Shown piece after piece: positions 5,940-6,801 of a DNA stretch of 6,801 bases. The DNA comes from Gemmatimonadota bacterium (GTDB lineage: Bacteria > Gemmatimonadota > Gemmatimonadetes > JACCXV01), in the NCBI GenBank assembly GCA_013696835.1, contig JACCXV010000043.1, forward strand, positions 1 through 6,801, written 5' to 3'. The position numbers and the translations under genes are program-made. The notes below the pieces were generated by a model, which was given only the letters and a program-made list of their open reading frames with translations, made no database searches and was not told where the DNA came from. The stretch's first letter is position 1. Every line of letters starts with the position of its first letter.

Positions 5940-6600
5940 CCCGCCGCGTCTCCTTCTGGCCCTCGCCGTGCTGTGCGGCGTGCCGCTTGCCGCCTGCTCC
6001 ATGGGCGGCAAGGCGCAGACCGCCCACGGGAACTCGCCACCGAGTCTCGTGGAGGTGCTCCGGCGCGACTCGACGCTCGTGCTGGACATCCGCTATGCCA
6101 CCCCGAACAACTTTACCGGCCGGAAGCTCTATCCCGAGGCACGCTGCCTCCTGCGCCCGGGCTCCGCCGAGCGGCTCACGCGAGTCCAGCGGCGACTGCG
6201 GCCCCACGGTCTCGGTCTGAAGCTCTTCGACTGCTACCGGCCGCTCGCCATCCAGCGTGAGCTGTGGGCCCTCGTTCCCGACGAACGTTACGTGGCGCGC
6301 CCCGAGAAGGGGTCGCGCCACAACCGCGCTTCAGCCGTGGACGTGACGCTCGTGGACGAGCAGGGGCGCGAGCTTCCGATGCCCAGCGAATATGACGAGT
6401 TCACCCCCCGGGCGCACCGCGACTACCACGGCGCGAGCCCAGAGCGCACGGCGAATCGCGAGCGTTTGGCGCAGGCCATGATGGCGGAGGGGTTCCTGCC
6501 GCTGCCCACCGAGTGGTGGCACTTCGACGCTCCAGACTGGAAGGAGCATGCCGTGCTCGACGTCCCTCTCTCGCTTGCGGCTCCCGACACCCGTCCTTAG
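5932..6600 (+). CDS. ddpX: D-alanyl-D-alanine dipeptidase, lipoprotein form (VanX/DdpX, peptidase M15D)
   Basis: This zinc peptidase family hydrolyses the dipeptide D-Ala-D-Ala. The product has 222 residues. Residues 1-22 look like a lipoprotein signal: a short n-region with Arg6, a Leu/Ala-rich core, and lipobox LAAC with Cys22. The enzyme would therefore be lipid-anchored outside the cytoplasm. Family landmarks follow: LDIRYATPNNFTG at 51-63, FDCYRP at 99-104 (Arg103 matching the VanX transition-state arginine), zinc ligands His130 and Asp137 in SRHNRASAVD, and EWWHF at 194-198 giving catalytic Glu194 and zinc ligand His197. A glycine usual after SxHxR in VanX is Ala133 here. No vanH, vanA or vanRS lies nearby, so recovery of cell-wall dipeptide is more likely than glycopeptide resistance. 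The ATG at 5932 is the only usual start after an in-frame TAG at 5914-5916, and it has no clear Shine-Dalgarno sequence. Confidence 0.9.
   Translation: MNIPPRLLLALAVLCGVPLAACSMGGKAQTAHGNSPPSLVEVLRRDSTLVLDIRYATPNNFTGRKLYPEARCLLRPGSAERLTRVQRRLRPHGLGLKLFDCYRPLAIQRELWALVPDERYVARPEKGSRHNRASAVDVTLVDEQGRELPMPSEYDEFTPRAHRDYHGASPERTANRERLAQAMMAEGFLPLPTEWWHFDAPDWKEHAVLDVPLSLAAPDTRP
5950..5955 (-). promoter_or_regulatory. Ribosome binding site for obg
   Basis: AAGGAG on the minus strand lies 10 bases before the ATG at 5939 and fixes the obg start. It sits within the signal-peptide codons of the divergent ddpX gene, so obg's 5' leader, and probably its promoter, are inside ddpX. Confidence 0.75.
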
Positions 6601-6630
6601 ACTAGCCTCCCCTGCCGCATCCCCCCCAGA

Positions 6631-6636
6631 GAGGAG
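6631..6636 (+). promoter_or_regulatory. Ribosome binding site for the small basic ORF
   Basis: GAGGAG, within AGAGAGGAG, lies 4 bases before the ATG at 6641. It supports real translation of the small ORF. The 40-base gap after ddpX (6601-6640) shows no hairpin terminator, so both genes may share a transcript. Confidence 0.6.
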
Positions 6637-6640
6637 CCAC

Positions 6641-6801
6641 ATGGGCAAGCAGTACAACAAGGTGGAGAAGCGGCGCCGGCGCGAGCGACGACTGAAGCGC
6701 AAGAAGGTCGAGCTCGTCGAGGCTGGACTGCGCGCGGGCCGCGCACGTCCGCGCGGCGTTGTTCGGCCATCCCCGGCACGTCCGCGGGCCCGCGGCGAAA
6801 C
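6641..6801 (+). CDS. Small, very basic protein of unknown function (runs off right edge)
   Basis: The frame is open for 53 codons to the window edge and starts at an ATG with a good Shine-Dalgarno site. The N-terminus reads MGKQYNKVEKRRRRERRLKR, followed by a short helical-looking stretch and then an Arg/Pro/Ala-rich tail. Of the 53 visible residues 21 are Lys or Arg and 5 are acidic. No signal peptide, membrane segment or cysteine is visible. I recall similar short proteins beginning MGK.[YF]NKV.KRRRR as hypothetical proteins in Verrucomicrobiota- and Gemmatimonadota-like genomes, with no known role; this is memory, not a search result. The charge suggests binding to RNA or DNA, perhaps ribosome- or nucleoid-associated. 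The stop codon is not in the window, so the full length is unknown. Confidence 0.72.
   Translation, partial: MGKQYNKVEKRRRRERRLKRKKVELVEAGLRAGRARPRGVVRPSPARPRARGE

Noticed and set aside
5940..6089. Upstream extension of obg to 6089
   Set aside because: The extra 50 codons are antisense to ddpX and low-complexity. The ATG at 5939 has a strong Shine-Dalgarno sequence and the conserved Obg N-terminus.
4992..6260. Long plus-strand open frame (422 codons) opposite obg
   Set aside because: It is antisense to obg and out of frame with ddpX, has no family motif, and its composition matches a complementary reading of GC-rich codons.
5932..6600. Vancomycin-resistance locus
   Set aside because: Only a VanX/DdpX-type peptidase is present. 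There is no ligase, dehydrogenase or two-component regulator in the window, and the protein carries a lipoprotein signal.
6331..6702. Minus-strand open frame (123 codons) opposite the 3' end of ddpX
   Set aside because: It is antisense to the zinc-site codons of ddpX and to the small basic ORF, and has no recognisable domain.

Overview
This is a GC-rich stretch of bacterial chromosome dominated by housekeeping genes. Six genes lie on the minus strand, in transcription order obg, dprA, hemW, hrcA, dnaJ and prmA (prmA runs off the left edge). Two genes lie on the plus strand at the right: a lipoprotein-type D-Ala-D-Ala dipeptidase (ddpX/vanX family) and a small, very basic protein that runs off the right edge. 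The gene order, the short form of Obg and the small basic 'MGKQYNKV..' protein fit a Gemmatimonadota-like or related environmental lineage. That placement is an inference from remembered gene neighbourhoods and has not been tested. I see no mobile element, CRISPR array, tRNA, rRNA or plasmid signature.

Layout from left to right: prmA N-terminal part (1-497, minus); dnaJ (494-1630, minus); hrcA (1627-2709, minus); an 80-base promoter/operator gap (2710-2789); hemW (2790-3950, minus); a 40-base gap; dprA (3991 to about 4926, minus); obg (4923-5939, minus); ddpX-like gene (5932-6600, plus); a 40-base gap; small basic ORF (6641 to the edge, plus). No stretch over 100 bases lacks a gene.

The minus-strand genes are packed like an operon. 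Three junctions share the same 4-base stop/start overlap: obg/dprA (CTGA, implying a CTG start), hrcA/dnaJ (GTGA) and dnaJ/prmA (GTGA). There are probably two transcription units: obg-dprA-hemW, and a heat-shock unit hrcA-dnaJ-prmA with its own promoter. HrcA would repress its own unit, DnaJ is the Hsp40 co-chaperone, and PrmA methylates ribosomal protein L11. Obg acts in ribosome maturation, DprA in DNA uptake and recombination, and HemW in heme trafficking.

I found no convincing undescribed system. The best leads are regulatory or architectural: a possible leaderless hrcA promoter whose -35 hexamer sits at the centre of a non-CIRCE inverted repeat; a full-length dprA with no ATG, GTG or TTG start; head-to-head overlapping start codons of obg and ddpX; and the uncharacterised small basic protein.
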